7,460 bases of DNA from Pseudomonadota bacterium (GTDB taxonomy: Bacteria > Myxococcota_A > Polyangia > Haliangiales > Haliangiaceae): positions 1 through 7,460 of the forward strand of contig JAEYYY010000801.1 in assembly GCA_023430775.1 (NCBI GenBank), written 5' to 3'. Numbering within the stretch: the stretch's first letter is position 1; each line of letters begins with the position of its first letter. A program made the translations under genes and the position numbers. The notes beneath the pieces are model-generated. The model worked only from the letters and a program-made list of their open reading frames with translations. It searched no databases and was not told the origin of the DNA. Shown piece by piece: positions 5,923-7,460 of the stretch.

Positions 5923-7449
5923 TCACTTGCGGACGGTCATGCCGGTGACGGCCCAGTTCTCGCCGCGATAGGCGAGATAGGTGGCGCTCGCCTTGGCGAC
6001 GAACGCGAGGGGAAAGCTCATCCAGACGCCGAATTCGTCGAGGCCGAGCCCGAAGCCGAGCAGGGCCGCGAGCGGGATCTGGACGAGCAGCGTGGTCCAG
6101 ATGTTGATGCGGAGGCTGACGCGGGTGGCGCCGGCGCCTTGCAGCATGCCGACGAGCGCGATGTTGATCGCGGCGGGCACCATCGCGAGGCCGAGCAGTC
6201 GCATCCACTCGACGGCGTAGATCTCGAGCTGGGTCCCTTCGTCGACGTCGAAGATCGTCACCAGCGAGTGCGCGGCGATCACGATCATCAGCGCGAGGAA
6301 CCACATCATCGCGGAGCACAGCACCATCGCCGAGCGCGTCACCGCACGAGCGCGCGGGATGTCGCCGGCGCCGAGTGCCTGACCGACCATCGCGCCGGTC
6401 GCCTGCGCGATGCCGAGGCCGGGCACGAAGGCGAGTGCCTGGACGCGCATGCCGAGGCCGTGGGCCGCGACGAGGACGCCGTCGAGCTGACCGAGCATGC
6501 CGATCACGGTCAAGAACCCGGCGTTGAGCACCAGCATGTCGAGCGCGGCGGGCCAGCCGATCTTGAACATGTCGCGCGCGAGCGCCTTGTCGATCGCACG
6601 CGGTACGAGCGGCAACTTGATCCCGGCGATCACGCCGCGGCGGAGCACGGCGACCAGGATGACGACGTTCAGGAACTGCGCGACGACGGTCCCGATCGCC
6701 GAGCCGGTGACGCCGAGCGACGGCGCACCGAGGTTGCCGAGCACGAGCATGTAGTTGAGCAGCGCGTTGACCACGTTCGCGATCAGCGCGCAGACGAACG
6801 GGATCCACGTGTTGCCGACGCCGCGCAGCACGCCGGCGTAGAGCAGGCCGAGATAGAAGAACGGCGTGCCGAGCATCAGGGGCCGCAGATACTCGGCACC
6901 GAGCGCGGCGACCGCCGGTTTCGCGCCCAGGCCACGCAGGATCAGCTCGGCGAAGATCGCACCGAGGATGCCGACACCGACGCCGACCAGCACCGTCAGC
7001 TGCGAGGCCTGGACGAGGAGCTCGTTGACGCGGTCGAGTGACTTCGCGCCGTACGCGCGGGCGACCAGCGCGACGGTGCCGACCATCAGGCCGAGCATCG
7101 CCGTCATCAACAGGAACACGACCTGGACGGCGAAGCCGAGCGCCTCGAGCGCTTGCTCGGACTCCGGCAACCGGCCGCATAACGCCGAGTCGACCGCCAG
7201 CATCAACACGGCCAGGACGTTGATGCCGATGATCGGAAGCGCGAGCGAGAACAGCTGGCTCGGGATGCTCTTGCTGTTCGACGGAGGAGGTACGGCCGAC
7301 AGGTTGCCTAGCTTACGCTCAACCATCGAAAGCGAAAGATCTGGGTGCCTCGACGAACGGTCAGTGTCGAGCATCAGGACAGCTGTCGGACGAGGCGACA
7401 CCGAAACGCCGCCCGGGGGGGGGGGGGGGGGCACCGGGAGGTGGCTCAT
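5923..7449 (-). CDS. MATE-family multidrug/metabolite exporter with poly-C tract near its start
   Basis: An inner-membrane antiporter of the MATE (NorM/DinF) family, which expels drugs, metabolites or toxins using H+ or Na+ gradients. At 508 residues it has a complete two-lobed core of about 12 helices from residue 66 on. Paired motifs are present in both halves: VARAYGAKSLDRVNE (129-143) and VGQALGAGDIPRARA (355-369), and LRGVGNTWIPF (208-218) and LQGAGATRVSL (436-446). The family is usually about 450 residues, so the first 55-60 residues are an extra, proline/serine-rich cytoplasmic extension. The ATG at 7449 is preferred for its GAGGA ribosome binding site five bases upstream; in-frame ATGs at 7374 (residue 26) and 7326 (residue 42) have none, though 7326 gives a more typical length. 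Codons before about 7280 use many A/T third bases, unlike the body. A 17-C run encodes six prolines (residues 7-12), a possible slippage switch. Substrate unknown. Confidence 0.95.
   Translation of the reverse strand: MSHLPVPPPPPPGGVSVSPRPTAVLMLDTDRSSRHPDLSLSMVERKLGNLSAVPPPSNSKSIPSQLFSLALPIIGINVLAVLMLAVDSALCGRLPESEQALEALGFAVQVVFLLMTAMLGLMVGTVALVARAYGAKSLDRVNELLVQASQLTVLVGVGVGILGAIFAELILRGLGAKPAVAALGAEYLRPLMLGTPFFYLGLLYAGVLRGVGNTWIPFVCALIANVVNALLNYMLVLGNLGAPSLGVTGSAIGTVVAQFLNVVILVAVLRRGVIAGIKLPLVPRAIDKALARDMFKIGWPAALDMLVLNAGFLTVIGMLGQLDGVLVAAHGLGMRVQALAFVPGLGIAQATGAMVGQALGAGDIPRARAVTRSAMVLCSAMMWFLALMIVIAAHSLVTIFDVDEGTQLEIYAVEWMRLLGLAMVPAAINIALVGMLQGAGATRVSLRINIWTTLLVQIPLAALLGFGLGLDEFGVWMSFPLAFVAKASATYLAYRGENWAVTGMTVRK
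7415..7431. repeat. 17-base mononucleotide G tract (C on the coding strand of the MATE gene)
   Basis: Seventeen consecutive G residues on the plus strand, the only long homopolymer in the window. It covers codons 7-12 of the MATE gene as read from ATG 7449. Runs of this length are prone to slipped-strand mispairing in replication and are also hard to sequence and assemble accurately, so the exact length should be treated as provisional. Confidence 0.9.
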
Positions 7450-7454
7450 GTCGG

Positions 7455-7459
7455 TCCTC
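7455..7459 (-). promoter_or_regulatory. ribosome binding site supporting the MATE start at 7449
   Basis: GAGGA on the minus strand, five bases before the ATG. It matches the Shine-Dalgarno core and is absent before the alternative starts at 7374 and 7326. If this is the working start, the poly-C tract is translated. Confidence 0.5.
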
Positions 7460-7460
7460 G

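Noticed and set aside
6139..7041. Plus-strand open frame of 300 codons
   Set aside because: Its Glu/Asp/His/Arg-rich translation is the mirror of the MATE codons; no start signal or domain was seen.
5846..7180. Minus-strand open frame of 444 codons in another frame of the MATE gene
   Set aside because: Arg/Asp-rich translation without hydrophobic helices, overlapping the clear MATE frame.

Overview
This is a very GC-rich, densely packed stretch of bacterial chromosome. Several traits together suggest a predatory or social deltaproteobacterium of the myxobacterial type (Myxococcota): G/C-dominated third codon positions, a sigma-54-dependent activator with a GAF sensor, a cysteine-rich lipoprotein with Gly-x-Cys repeats, and a degenerate J-domain/TPR regulator-like protein. 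This assignment is inferred from gene content; there is no rRNA or other marker gene to confirm it.

Layout from left to right. Positions 3-674 (+) hold the 3' part of a hormone-sensitive-lipase-type alpha/beta hydrolase. Positions 713-2152 (+) encode a 479-residue protein with a receiver-like N-terminus, a winged-helix-like middle, a J-like domain without HPD, and a TPR-like C-terminus. On the minus strand, 3044-2697 encodes a small acidic protein ending in a Cys/His cluster, and 2697-2149 encodes a DUF721/DciA-like protein coupled to it by a one-base stop/start overlap. Positions 3199-4740 (+) encode a GAF-AAA+-Fis sigma-54 activator. Positions 5116-4754 (-) encode a single-pass proline-rich membrane protein. 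Positions 5242-5922 (+) encode a cysteine-rich lipoprotein. Positions 7449-5923 (-) encode a MATE-family efflux transporter.

No single pathway ties these genes together; most look like independent transcription units. Two divergent intergenic regions (3045-3198 and 5117-5241) carry regulatory-looking dyads. The three convergent junctions have a 4-base overlap, 13 bases and 0 bases, so none has room for an ordinary terminator. Three genes (starting at 713, 3044 and 3199) have a -10-like hexamer 6-8 bases before the start codon and no Shine-Dalgarno sequence, which suggests leaderless mRNAs.

The most striking element is an uninterrupted 17-G run (7415-7431; poly-C on the coding strand) a few codons inside the only well-supported start of the MATE gene. 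Loss or gain of one base leads to an early stop, and the stop reached after loss of one base overlaps a downstream in-frame ATG. This looks like a phase-variation switch on an exporter, but an assembly error or a downstream true start remain live alternatives. No RNA gene, CRISPR array, insertion sequence or phage gene was seen.
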